Source: Stappia stellulata DSM 5886 (GTDB lineage Bacteria; Pseudomonadota; Alphaproteobacteria; Rhizobiales; Stappiaceae). Taken from it: a DNA stretch of 64,000 nt. This document shows, one piece after another, positions 51,649-59,843 of this stretch (position 1 is the stretch's first letter; each line of letters opens with the position of its first letter). Position numbers and translations under genes: made by a program. The notes under the pieces were generated by a model. The model ran no database searches, was not told where the DNA came from, and saw only the letters and a list, made by a program, of their open reading frames with translations. The stretch covers positions 1-64,000 of the forward strand of contig NZ_AUIM01000004.1 in NCBI RefSeq assembly GCF_000423705.1, given 5' to 3'.

Positions 51649-51846
51649 GTGAGATCGGGAAATCGGACGTTTGCGGTGGTCGCTTTTTCGGTGGTTGCGC
51701 TTTCGGCGCTGGCCGGATGTCGCGAAGACGAGCAGAACCGGCCGTTGACCCTTGAAAAAGGTGTCTATCGGGGTGCACCGGACCAGGTACTGAGCGAGGC
51801 GGACCGGCGCGCGTTGCGACAGCGCGCGGACCGGCAGCGCTTTTGA
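51649..51846 (+). CDS. Small lipoprotein of the formate dehydrogenase cluster
   Basis: A 65-aa predicted lipoprotein: signal helix, lipobox ALAGC (Cys 24), then a short charged tail ending QVLSEADRRALRQRADRQRF. GTG 51649 is chosen because AAGGAG is 7 nt upstream and the start then sits at the signal peptide; a longer in-frame start at 51574 has no signal logic. No family is recognised; the place before the cytochrome b gene suggests a complex-associated factor. Confidence 0.75.
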   Translation: MRSGNRTFAVVAFSVVALSALAGCREDEQNRPLTLEKGVYRGAPDQVLSEADRRALRQRADRQRF

Positions 51847-51935
51847 GTGCGGTCGCCGCTGATGGCGAGGCAAGACAGTCCTCGTATCGGATGAAGTCCA
51901 GTAAGTCCGGCGTCATGTCGGCGGGAGAGTGAACG

Positions 51936-53102
51936 ATGGTCATGATCGCGAATGAATTCCTGAGCCGCCTGGGGGCCCGCGCGCGCGGGGTCATGACCGG
52001 GGCCGGCGCGCTTTTGCTGGTTGCCGCGGTCGCCGTGACGCTGTCCGCTCCCGCCGGGGCCCAGCAGGGGACGGCGCCCCCGGTCGAAAGCGAGGTGCCC
52101 ATCGACGGACGGGTTCCCGGCAACACGCTTGGCGGATCCTCCGATTCGGATTTCTGGCGGGCCGTGCGGCAGGGCGATGCCGGCACCGTCGCTATTCAGG
52201 ATGAAAAATCCGCGACGCTGATCCAGTCGGAGGGCGAGCTTTGGCGCTCGCTTCGCAATGGGCCCATCGCGCTTTATGCCAGCTGGGCATTGCTGGGGAT
52301 TGTCGTTGTGCTGTGCCTGTTCTTCGCCATTCGCGGGCGGATCAGGATCGAGCACGGGCGCAGCGACAAGACCATCACCCGCTTTGCCGGGGTGGAGCGC
52401 TTCGGCCACTGGCTGCTGGCGTCGTCCTTCGTCATCCTTGCGCTGACGGGCCTCAACGTGATGTACGGCCGCTATGTGTTTTTGCCGGTGATCGGGGCGG
52501 ATGCGTTCGGCTGGCTCACGATGGTGGGCAAGTACCTGCACAATTATCTCGCCTTCGCCTTCATGGCGGGACTGGCGATGATCTTCATCATGTGGGTCCG
52601 TCACAACCTGCCGGATCGCACCGATATCAAGTGGATCTTTCAGGCCGGCGGCCTGTTCTCCAAAAACCTGCATCCGCCGGCGAAGAAGTTCAATGCCGGC
52701 CAGAAGATGATTTTCTGGCTGACGATCCTCGGCGGTCTTTCGGTGTCGGTTTCCGGCTGGTCGCTGCTGTTTCCCTATACGACGCATTTCTTCGGCGGCA
52801 CCTTCGAGGTCGTCAATTCCGTCTTCGGAACGAGCCTGCCCGCCGGCTTGTCGGTGCTGCAGGAGCAACAGCTCGCAACGCTCTGGCATTCGATCATGAG
52901 CGTGTTCCTGGTCTGCGTCATCATCGCCCATATCTACATCGGCTCGATCGGCATGGAGGGGGCTTTCGATGCCATGGGATCGGGTGAGGTCGACCTGAAC
53001 TGGGCCAAGGAGCACCATTCGCTCTGGGTCGAGGAGGTGCTTTCGCGTCAGGGCGGCACGGGCAAGTCCGATGCCGCTGCGACCCCTCAGCCTGCCGGGT
53101 AG
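51936..53102 (+). CDS. fdhC: Formate dehydrogenase cytochrome b556 (gamma) subunit
   Basis: Membrane anchor and quinone-reducing subunit (388 aa) with a signal peptide (1-42, ending AGAQQ), a periplasmic domain of about 70 residues, then helices carrying the haem ligands: RFGHWLLASSFVILALTGLN near 155, KYLHNYLAFAF near 200 and LWHSIMSVFLV with AHIYIGSIGMEGAF near 318-345. The N-terminal periplasmic extension is longer than in E. coli FdnI and is typical of the alphaproteobacterial type. It closes the electron path from formate to quinone. Confidence 0.93.
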   Translation: MVMIANEFLSRLGARARGVMTGAGALLLVAAVAVTLSAPAGAQQGTAPPVESEVPIDGRVPGNTLGGSSDSDFWRAVRQGDAGTVAIQDEKSATLIQSEGELWRSLRNGPIALYASWALLGIVVVLCLFFAIRGRIRIEHGRSDKTITRFAGVERFGHWLLASSFVILALTGLNVMYGRYVFLPVIGADAFGWLTMVGKYLHNYLAFAFMAGLAMIFIMWVRHNLPDRTDIKWIFQAGGLFSKNLHPPAKKFNAGQKMIFWLTILGGLSVSVSGWSLLFPYTTHFFGGTFEVVNSVFGTSLPAGLSVLQEQQLATLWHSIMSVFLVCVIIAHIYIGSIGMEGAFDAMGSGEVDLNWAKEHHSLWVEEVLSRQGGTGKSDAAATPQPAG

Positions 53103-53107
53103 GCACC

Positions 53108-54478
53108 GTGCTGCGGCGTCTCGCAGGTCTTGCCATCCTGGTTGCCGCCGCGCTCTGCGGTGCGGCGGCGGCCTCCGGCTGGCCCGAGCGGCTGGCCGGC
53201 CATGGCGGCCCGGTGAAATCCGTGACGCTCTCTGCGGACGAGCGGCAGGCCCTGACGGCATCCTTCGACTACTCCGTGATCCTCTGGGACCTGTCCAACG
53301 GACAGTCTCATCCCTCGAAGCGCCTGATCGGGCACGATGCTGCGGTGAACGACGCCCGCTTCCTGCCGGGGGACACCACCGCCGTCTCTGTCGGCGACGA
53401 CGGTGCGGTGCTGCTCTGGGATCTCGCTGACGGGGCGGTGCTGTCGCGTGTCGATACCGGCGACGACAAGATGCTCTCGCTCGCCGTGTCGGCCTCCGGG
53501 CGCCATGTGGCGGTGGCCTCATGGGATCGCAGCGCGCATCTCTTCGAGGTTCGCAATGGCGCACTCGTTCCGGCCGGACGATTGACCGGCCATCGCAACA
53601 ACGTCAACGCGGTGGCCTTCTCCCCCGATGCGGAAACGGTTTTCACCGGATCGTCCGACGGGGTCATCCGCTCGTTCGCCCGCCGTGACGGTGCGCTTCT
53701 CAGGGAGGTGCATGTTCACGGCTGGGGCATCAACGTTCTGAAACTCATGGCGGGCGGCAAGGAAATCGCCTTCGGCGCGACCGACGGAACGGTCGCGGTT
53801 GTCGACATCGCCAGCGGGGAGATCGCCAAGCAGCTTGCCCGTCACGAGCGTCCGGTTCTGGCGCTGGCGCTTTCCGGCGACGGCGGCCTGCTGGCCAGTG
53901 GCGGTGGCGACGGGCAGATCCGCGTCTATGATGCCAGGGCCTGGGAGCTTATCGAACGCTATGAAAACCCCTATGGCCCTGTCTGGGGCATGGCGCTGAC
54001 GGGTGACAGGGCGGTCGCCTTCTACGCCGGGCTCGACGATCATGTGAACGCGTGGCAGATCGCGCCGCGCAAGCCGTTCGAACCGGTGGAGAGTTCGTTT
54101 CCGCGCCGCTTCCAGGTCGCCGACACGGACGACCCGGGCGCGCTGCAATTCGCCCGAAAGTGCTCGGTCTGCCATACGCTGACCCCGGATGACGGCAACC
54201 GTGCGGGTCCAACGCTTTACGGCGTGTTCGGTCGCAAGGTCGGCAGCCTGCCGGGGTATCCCTACTCGCAGGCGCTTCTGGAGGCGGACTTCACCTGGAC
54301 GGAGAAGACGATCTCCGACCTCTTCGATCACGGCCCGGACGTTGTCACGCCGGGGACGAAAATGCCGATCCAGCGCCTCAAGAGCGTCGAGGAGCGCAAT
54401 GCGCTGGTGCGGTTTCTGAAACAGGCGACGGCGCCGCAAGGGGGGCCGTCGCAAGCCGAGAAGGAAAAGGCAAAATGA
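53108..54478 (+). CDS. WD40 beta-propeller fused to a cytochrome c domain
   Basis: A periplasmic 456-aa protein (GTG start): signal peptide 1-22, then about seven WD40 blades (residues 28-320; GHGGPVKSVT, DYSVILWDLSNG, GHRNNVNAVAFS, DGQIRVYDAR) and a C-terminal mono-haem class I cytochrome c (CSVCH at 352-356, distal Met in GTKMPIQ). The cytochrome domain has the mitochondrial-type layout GPTLYGVFGRKVG. It probably docks on the formate dehydrogenase or routes electrons to a terminal oxidase. The stop overlaps the next start (ATGA). Confidence 0.9.
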   Translation: MLRRLAGLAILVAAALCGAAAASGWPERLAGHGGPVKSVTLSADERQALTASFDYSVILWDLSNGQSHPSKRLIGHDAAVNDARFLPGDTTAVSVGDDGAVLLWDLADGAVLSRVDTGDDKMLSLAVSASGRHVAVASWDRSAHLFEVRNGALVPAGRLTGHRNNVNAVAFSPDAETVFTGSSDGVIRSFARRDGALLREVHVHGWGINVLKLMAGGKEIAFGATDGTVAVVDIASGEIAKQLARHERPVLALALSGDGGLLASGGGDGQIRVYDARAWELIERYENPYGPVWGMALTGDRAVAFYAGLDDHVNAWQIAPRKPFEPVESSFPRRFQVADTDDPGALQFARKCSVCHTLTPDDGNRAGPTLYGVFGRKVGSLPGYPYSQALLEADFTWTEKTISDLFDHGPDVVTPGTKMPIQRLKSVEERNALVRFLKQATAPQGGPSQAEKEKAK

Positions 54479-54627
54479 AGGCGTTCGTTGCAGCGGTCAT
54501 TGCGGTCGCGGTGATCGGGGTCGGGTCCTGGGCCGTGCTGACCCGCGGCCTGGATTACTCCGCCGCATCGGTCTACACGACCAGCACGCCGGGGGCCGTG
54601 CGCCTGTCGTCCGGCGAGAGGAATTGA
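54475..54627 (+). CDS. Small one-helix membrane protein
   Basis: Fifty residues: MKAFVAAVIAVAVIGVGSW is a membrane helix or uncleaved signal, followed by a short periplasmic tail. Coupled to the WD40-cytochrome gene by ATGA and to the protease gene behind it. No family is recognised; it may be an assembly peptide or small subunit of the formate dehydrogenase. Confidence 0.72.
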   Translation: MKAFVAAVIAVAVIGVGSWAVLTRGLDYSAASVYTTSTPGAVRLSSGERN

Positions 54628-54656
54628 TCGCGCCGTTGTCCGATTATGCCCGGCGG

Positions 54657-55637
54657 ATGAGGCCGGTCGGTTTCGGCCTGGCGATTGCCATGGGACTGGG
54701 CATGTCGGCGGTTGCGGGCGCGCGGGCGGCCGACGGTCTCGATGCGCCTGTCCGCCCAGCCGCCGCGCTTGAGAGCCTTTCCGCCGCGCGCGGCCAGGTC
54801 GTCGCCCTCTTGCCGGATTGGCCGGACGGGGCGGTCAATCCGGACGAGCCGGAGGGATCCGCCGTTCGCCTCGCGCCCGATGGGCTCTTGTTGACGGCCG
54901 ATCATGTGCTCGGGCGGGCGACGAGCGCGAGGTTGCGCCTTGAGGACGGGAGGGTCGTCGCGGCAAAAATCCTGTTTCGCGATCCCGAGACCGATCTGGC
55001 CGTTTTGAGCGCGTCGCTTGCCGGTTCGGTGTCGGGTGAGGGGCTCACCCTCGCCACGCGCGATCCCGAACCCGGCACGCGCGTCTGCGCCATCGGAAAT
55101 GCCTTCGGTCTCGGTGTTTCGGTCAGTTGCGGCGTGATCTCGGCGCAGGGACGCGGCGGCATCGGCTTCAACGCCATCGAGGACTTCCTGCAAACCGACG
55201 CGGCGGTCAATCCGGGCACCAGCGGCGGTGCCCTTGTCGATGGGCGCGGACGGCTGGTCGGTCTGTTGTCCGCGATCTACACGAAGTCCGGGGACGGCGA
55301 CATCGGGGTCAATTTTGCGGTCTCCGCCTCGCTGGCCCAACGGGTGGTGGCTGCCGCGCGGGCCGAGCGGTCCGCGCGCAGGTCGCTTGGCGCACGTCTG
55401 CGTGCTACCCCTCTTGGTCCGGAGCGTCCGGGCCTGGCAATCGTGGATGTGGTGGCCAACGGGCCGGCTGCGCGTGCGGGGCTGCGTGCGGGGGATGTGC
55501 TCCTTGCGATCGACGGCTGGCCCGTGCGCACGGTTGCCGCGCTGCGCGGGCGGATGGAGCGTGCGGATGCGCGGGGCCGGCTGACCCTTCGCCGCGACGG
55601 AAGGGAACTGCATGTCGAGCTTGTTCTGGTCGACTGA
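54657..55637 (+). CDS. Periplasmic HtrA/Deg-like serine protease with PDZ domain
   Basis: A trypsin-fold protease (326 aa) with a Sec signal (1-24, ending GARAADG). The triad is His 83 (TADHVLG), Asp 113 (TDLAVLS) and Ser 189 (NPGTSGGALV), followed by one PDZ domain (about 240-326, GPAARAGLRAGDVLLAIDGWPV). A TTG at 54624 overlapping the previous stop is an alternative start that would add 11 residues. It may process or quality-check exported formate dehydrogenase parts; that role is inference from place only. Confidence 0.87.
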   Translation: MRPVGFGLAIAMGLGMSAVAGARAADGLDAPVRPAAALESLSAARGQVVALLPDWPDGAVNPDEPEGSAVRLAPDGLLLTADHVLGRATSARLRLEDGRVVAAKILFRDPETDLAVLSASLAGSVSGEGLTLATRDPEPGTRVCAIGNAFGLGVSVSCGVISAQGRGGIGFNAIEDFLQTDAAVNPGTSGGALVDGRGRLVGLLSAIYTKSGDGDIGVNFAVSASLAQRVVAAARAERSARRSLGARLRATPLGPERPGLAIVDVVANGPAARAGLRAGDVLLAIDGWPVRTVAALRGRMERADARGRLTLRRDGRELHVELVLVD

Positions 55638-55741
55638 TCAGCAACTTGCAGCAAAAAGCGGAATCGGAATGACAACGGGTTGAATCATTTTGCGAAGCCA
55701 GACGGCTTCGCTCTTGGCCCGCCACACAAGGAAACGACCAG

Positions 55742-55939
55742 ATGGACAACGAAACCTTCAACATGTCCTTGCGCAAGTTCCTGAAGCAGGTCGGCGTGAC
55801 CTCGCAGCAGGCGCTGGAAGCGCATGTCCGCGATTCCGGCCTGACCAGCGGGACCTTGCCCGCGCGCGTGGTCCTGACGATCGACGGCCAAACGTTCGAA
55901 CATGTCGTGACCGGCGAGATCGAACTGGGCGACGGCTGA
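55742..55939 (+). CDS. DUF6494-family small protein
   Basis: A 65-aa cytoplasmic protein starting MDNETFNMSLRKFLKQVGVTS and ending in FEHVVTGEIELGDG. I recognise the N-terminal pattern ETFNMSxRKFLKxVGV as that of DUF6494, found near formate dehydrogenase genes in alphaproteobacteria. Function is unknown. Ribosome site AAGGAAA upstream of the ATG. Confidence 0.78.
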   Translation: MDNETFNMSLRKFLKQVGVTSQQALEAHVRDSGLTSGTLPARVVLTIDGQTFEHVVTGEIELGDG

Positions 55940-56071
55940 GCGGGTCCGGTTGATTCAGAAGGTGAATGCCTCCCGTCAATTCATTGACGGGACTCTCGTT
56001 CCGGCGTCTGCCGGGAAGGGCATTCCACCATTGCGCGAACCACGTGATTCAATCTGTGAAGGAGAGGGGCC

Positions 56072-56839
56072 GTGTTGACGCCCGACCCGACGTTTCCGCC
56101 CCTTTTGACGGGCCATGCCGTGCCCGCCAGCGAGGATGTCTTCCAAACCGCGTGCGACGGTGCGAGCGCGGGGCGTTTATCCGCCGGAGACCTCATCTGG
56201 TCCAGGCGCACGGATGTGGTGTCGCTCGCGGTGGTGCTCGAACCGGACGTGTCCCCGGAGCGGGGCGTTGAGATGCTCTTCCTGGCGATGGTGGCCGCAA
56301 ATGACGCGCTTGGCGCCATCACGCCGCCGGAGACGGCGCTGACCTTCCTCTGGCCCGATGTGTTCAAGGTCAATGGCGCGAAAGTCGGAACCGTGCGTCT
56401 GGCAATGAGCGACCAGCTCGATGGCGAGGGCGCGCCGCTCTGGCTGACGGTTGCACTCGACTTCCGGCTGGCGCCGCTCGACGGCCCGCTGGAGCCTGGC
56501 GAAACGCCGGATCGCACCAGTCTGATCGACGAGGGCGCCGTCGATCTCGACCGGACACAGGTGATAGAATCCCTGTCGCGTCACCTTCTGACGTGGATTC
56601 ACTCCTGGGGTGTCGACGGCTTCGCGCCGGTTCTGGAAAACTGGCTGTTTCGTGCGGAAGGCTATCGTGGTCCGCACGCCGTTGAAACACCAGGCGGCAC
56701 GGTCGCGGGCACCTTCCTCGGGCTCGACGAGGCGGGCAACCTTCTGCTCAAGCGCGACGCGTCGGCCGGTGGTGACTCTGTATCGCTGAAGCTGTACGAG
56801 CACCTGTCTTCCCACTCTCTCGAGGCCTCGGAGGCCTGA
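56072..56839 (+). CDS. Biotin/lipoate protein ligase-family protein
   Basis: A 255-aa protein (GTG start after AAGGAGAGG) with a degenerate biotin/lipoate A/B ligase fold. WSRRTDVVSLAVVLEPDVSPE near residue 43 aligns with the ligase core, FLWPDVFKVNGAKVGTVRLA near 91 has the conserved Lys region, and a C-terminal domain follows (GGTVAGTFLGLDEAGNLLLK). In these clusters it sits with DUF6505 and DUF6352. Whether it ligates anything or serves as a maturation factor is unknown. Confidence 0.8.
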   Translation: MLTPDPTFPPLLTGHAVPASEDVFQTACDGASAGRLSAGDLIWSRRTDVVSLAVVLEPDVSPERGVEMLFLAMVAANDALGAITPPETALTFLWPDVFKVNGAKVGTVRLAMSDQLDGEGAPLWLTVALDFRLAPLDGPLEPGETPDRTSLIDEGAVDLDRTQVIESLSRHLLTWIHSWGVDGFAPVLENWLFRAEGYRGPHAVETPGGTVAGTFLGLDEAGNLLLKRDASAGGDSVSLKLYEHLSSHSLEASEA

Positions 56840-56841
56840 TC

Positions 56842-57327
56842 ATGTCGAAACTTCTAAAAGCCATTCGTCTCGATGCATCGGACGCCCATGTGTTTCCCGT
56901 CGCCGCGGAGCCGGGCGACTGGGTGATTCCGGGCACCTTTGCCTTTCGCGCCTACACGCCGGAAGGTCTGGAAGGCAAGGTCCGCCAGGCCTTCGTGTCC
57001 GGTTTCCTGTCGCTTGAAACCTTTGGCTGGTCCACGCTGGCAACGCCTGCGGAGATTTCCGGGGAAGAGCAAGAACGGCTGGTGGACCGGCTGGCCCAGC
57101 ACTTCGTCGACGAACACGGCGCACCCTCTGTCGACGCCGCGCGCGGGGTCGCCGAAGCCGAGATCGCCGATGCGATGGAGCTTGCCGAGGAACTGGACCT
57201 CAATGCGCTGCTGGCCATCCAGCGCGAAATCGACGACGAGGGCGCGATCCACGAGCGGTTCCATCTGGTGACGCCGCCGGAAGATGCACCGCATGCGCGG
57301 ATCTGGGACGTGAGCGGAGACGCCTGA
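56842..57327 (+). CDS. DUF6505-family protein
   Basis: A 161-aa acidic cytoplasmic protein beginning MSKLLKAIRLDASDAHVFP with a central GTFAFRAYTPEGLEGKVRQAFVSGF and a C-terminal PHARIWDVS. It matches my recollection of DUF6505; function is unknown. It starts 2 nt after the ligase-like gene and overlaps DUF6352 by one base (TGATG), so the three are co-translated. Confidence 0.75.
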   Translation: MSKLLKAIRLDASDAHVFPVAAEPGDWVIPGTFAFRAYTPEGLEGKVRQAFVSGFLSLETFGWSTLATPAEISGEEQERLVDRLAQHFVDEHGAPSVDAARGVAEAEIADAMELAEELDLNALLAIQREIDDEGAIHERFHLVTPPEDAPHARIWDVSGDA

Positions 57328-58343
57328 TGCCAAGCTTCTGGAAATCCTCCGGCATGCATCTGGTGGAGCGCGAGAAAAACGGCTGGCTCACGGTCACGCC
57401 GGATATCCTGCGCGCCTATTTCACCCGGCCGGAAATTCACCCGGTGGAGGACTCCTGTCCGGCCGAGCATCGCCTGTTCGAGGCGCTGATGAACGATCCC
57501 TTCCGTGCCGTCGGGGCGGAGGAGATTGACGCAATCGCCGATGCGGATGCAGCCGACAACTACCGCATCATTCTCGCCTTCCGCGATCATCTGGCCCGTC
57601 ACGGCACCATCGAGGCGTCCTACGCCGCGCTGTTCGGGGAAGGGGCGACGGTCACCATCCCGCCGGTGTTCATCGACCAGATGGTGCATCTGATCACCCA
57701 CAACATCCTGCGCAAGGTGGCGGACCCGCTGCGTCTGCGCGCCGGCGAACTGCTGTTTCGCGAACAGTCGGTGACCACGACCGACGGCCAGCTCATGCTG
57801 GCCGATGCGGAGATCGTCGAGACCTATTCGAAGACCGGCGGATTTGGCGGGCTGGGGGCCTTGCTGGCGGAAGCCGGGACGCCGACACGCGACATTGCGC
57901 TCGATGTGCTGGGCGAGGAAAACAAGGACATCTATTGGGAGCGCTCCGACCGCTTCGACACGGCGATCGATTTCCGCTTCACGGAACCGGCGCTCGATGC
58001 CTTCGCGCGCGTGCTGGAGAGCTGGATCGGCCACTTCCATGGCGTCGGCGTGCGGATCCAGCCGCAGCAATCGATCCGCGACGAGCGCTGGTCGTGGCAT
58101 ATCGGCCTGGATTCCGAGGCGACCCGTCTGTTGAACGCGCTTTACGAGGGCACTCCGGTGGAGGAGAGCGACATGGCACGCATTGCCGCGCTGTTCCGGC
58201 TCGACTTTGACAACCGGAGCGATAGTATCGAGACGATGCGCGGCAAGCCCGTCTGGCTCGGACTGGCTGTGGGAAGCGACGGCATCATCCGTATGAAGCC
58301 GCAGAACCTGTTGACCAATCTTCCCGTGCGCCGCCGCAACTGA
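57327..58343 (+). CDS. DUF6352-family protein
   Basis: A 338-aa soluble protein: MPSFWKSSGMHLVEREKNGWL, then TPDILRAYFTRPEIHPVEDSC near 23 and LLTNLPVRRRN at the end. I recognise the start and the YFTRPEI motif as DUF6352, a family linked to formate dehydrogenase loci in Rhizobiales; the role is unknown. A His-rich stretch MVHLITHNILRKV near 115 could bind metal. Last gene of the formate dehydrogenase run; 46 bp to the DMT exporter. Confidence 0.75.
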   Translation: MPSFWKSSGMHLVEREKNGWLTVTPDILRAYFTRPEIHPVEDSCPAEHRLFEALMNDPFRAVGAEEIDAIADADAADNYRIILAFRDHLARHGTIEASYAALFGEGATVTIPPVFIDQMVHLITHNILRKVADPLRLRAGELLFREQSVTTTDGQLMLADAEIVETYSKTGGFGGLGALLAEAGTPTRDIALDVLGEENKDIYWERSDRFDTAIDFRFTEPALDAFARVLESWIGHFHGVGVRIQPQQSIRDERWSWHIGLDSEATRLLNALYEGTPVEESDMARIAALFRLDFDNRSDSIETMRGKPVWLGLAVGSDGIIRMKPQNLLTNLPVRRRN

Positions 58344-58389
58344 TTTCCTTCCGCTCCATTCGGACGCGGCGCAACCAGCAAGGCTTGAC

Positions 58390-59295
58390 ATGACCTCCCC
58401 CGACAACGGGCGCGCCGTCGCCATCATGATGCTCGCCATGATGGGCTTCATCTTCAACGACAGTTTCGTCAAGCTCGTGTCGGAGAACCTCCCGCTCGGG
58501 CAGATCATGTTCCTGCGCGGCGTCTTCGCGCTCGCGTTCCTTCTGGTGATCTGCGTCGCAAACGGTTCGATCCGGCGGTTTCCGCTGCTCTTGAACAAAT
58601 GGGTCGGCGTGCGCGTCTTCGCGGAGGTCGTCGCGACCATGTTCTACCTGACCGCCCTGTTTCACCTGCCGATCGCCAATGCGACCGCGATCCTTCAGGC
58701 GTTGCCGCTGCTGGTGACGGCGGGCGCGGCGCTCTTTCTCGGCGCGCCCGTCGGCTGGCGACGCTGGACGGCGATTGTCGTCGGGTTTTGCGGGGTGTTG
58801 CTCATCGTCCGTCCCGGCATGGCGGGCTTCGACGCCTGGGCGCTCGTCGCGCTGGCCGGCGTGATGTTCATGGTTCTGCGCGATCTCTCGACCAATGTCC
58901 TGCCGGCGCATATCCCCACTCTCGGCGTTTCCTTTGCCACCTTGTGCGGCGTATCGGCGATGGGGCTTGCGCTGTCCACGGCCGAGACATGGCCGATGCC
59001 GACGGCAAAGGAACTGATCTTCCTGGCAACTGCGGCCGGTTTCATTCTCGTCGGCTTCACATGTCTTATCAGCGCGATGCGGATGGGCGACATCTCGATG
59101 GTCGCGCCGTTTCGCTATTCCATCATCATGTGGGCGATCCTGATCGGTTATGTGGTCTGGGGCGATATTCCCGATCTTCCCACCCTTGCCGGCATCGCCA
59201 TTCTGGTGGCAACCGGTCTGTACAGTCTGATGCGCGAGCGCAAACGCCTGCGCACGGCCGGGCCGGCCGCGAAGACAGGCTTACGCGGCAGCTGA
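58390..59295 (+). CDS. DMT-superfamily (EamA) exporter
   Basis: A ten-helix transporter (301 aa) with two EamA repeats, the first beginning MMLAMMGFIFNDSFVKLVSE and the second GVMFMVLRDLSTNVLP. LPIANATAILQALPLLVTAGAALFLGAP is the typical helix 3-4 region. The substrate is unknown. Its 3' end overlaps the end of the decayed LysR gene on the other strand by 15 bases. Confidence 0.88.
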   Translation: MTSPDNGRAVAIMMLAMMGFIFNDSFVKLVSENLPLGQIMFLRGVFALAFLLVICVANGSIRRFPLLLNKWVGVRVFAEVVATMFYLTALFHLPIANATAILQALPLLVTAGAALFLGAPVGWRRWTAIVVGFCGVLLIVRPGMAGFDAWALVALAGVMFMVLRDLSTNVLPAHIPTLGVSFATLCGVSAMGLALSTAETWPMPTAKELIFLATAAGFILVGFTCLISAMRMGDISMVAPFRYSIIMWAILIGYVVWGDIPDLPTLAGIAILVATGLYSLMRERKRLRTAGPAAKTGLRGS

Positions 59296-59710
59296 CGTTT
59301 CGGTGATGTCCCGGCGCGCCCGGTCCCGGGAGGTCGCGGCCGCGGGTCGGCGGAAAGTTGTCGGCAGCCCGACGAGGTGAAACCTCGGCCGGATCGGCAA
59401 TCTCAGGGAAAACGGGGTGACCAGCCGGCCGATGCGAATGTCGCCGGCCGCGAGAGTTTGCCGCGCGAGCACCGCGCCCGCACCGGCCGCCGCCGCATCG
59501 AGCGCATGTTCGGCGTGGTTGAAGCGAAGGCTGCGGGCTGGAGCGACGGGCGCAGCTCCGGCCTCGGCAAGCCGGTGGCTCCAGCCTGCAACATCCGGCA
59601 GGTGGCGATGCTGTCATCGTGCAGCAGCGAGACCCCGGCAGGAGATTCCGGTGAGGGCAAGCGCGCGGCGGGTTCCGGCGTGCAGGCCCGTCCGTTCCCT
59701 GTTTTGACGT
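59281..59710 (-). pseudogene. Decayed LysR-family regulator (ligand-domain remnant, frameshifted)
   Basis: The minus strand keeps the C-terminal part of a GcvA-like LysR ligand domain: RFNHAEHALDAAAAGAGAVL then RQTLAAGDIRIGRLVTPFSL and a stop at 59281. The region just before it, SLLHDDSIAT, is in another frame, so there is a frameshift near 59600. The whole HTH domain is missing; the divergent MFS gene starts 134 bp away. A functional regulator in this place would have controlled either exporter. Confidence 0.75.
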
Positions 59711-59808
59711 GCATTCCGTAACGTAATGCCCGATCCGGGCGTTTGATTTCCGTCCCGGAAATTCAAAAAGAGGTGATAGGAACTTCCCCTGTGCGCCGGC
59801 CTTTGTTC

Positions 59809-59838
59809 TTGCCAATGTCGACGAACAGACCGTACTTA
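59809..59838 (+). promoter_or_regulatory. Possible promoter of the MFS exporter, giving a leaderless message
   Basis: TTGCCA (59809-59814), an 18-nt spacer and TACTTA (59833-59838). The ATG of the MFS gene is only 6 nt past the -10, and no Shine-Dalgarno sequence is seen, so the message may begin at or near the start codon. Confidence 0.4.
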
Positions 59839-59843
59839 ACCGT

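Noticed and set aside
51295-51755. Plus-strand frame of about 150 codons before the small lipoprotein
   Set aside because: Low-complexity product, no ribosome site, and it overlaps the better supported lipoprotein in another frame.
59719-59808. EcfG-type promoter before the MFS gene
   Set aside because: A GGAAC occurs here, but the following GTT is at the wrong distance.
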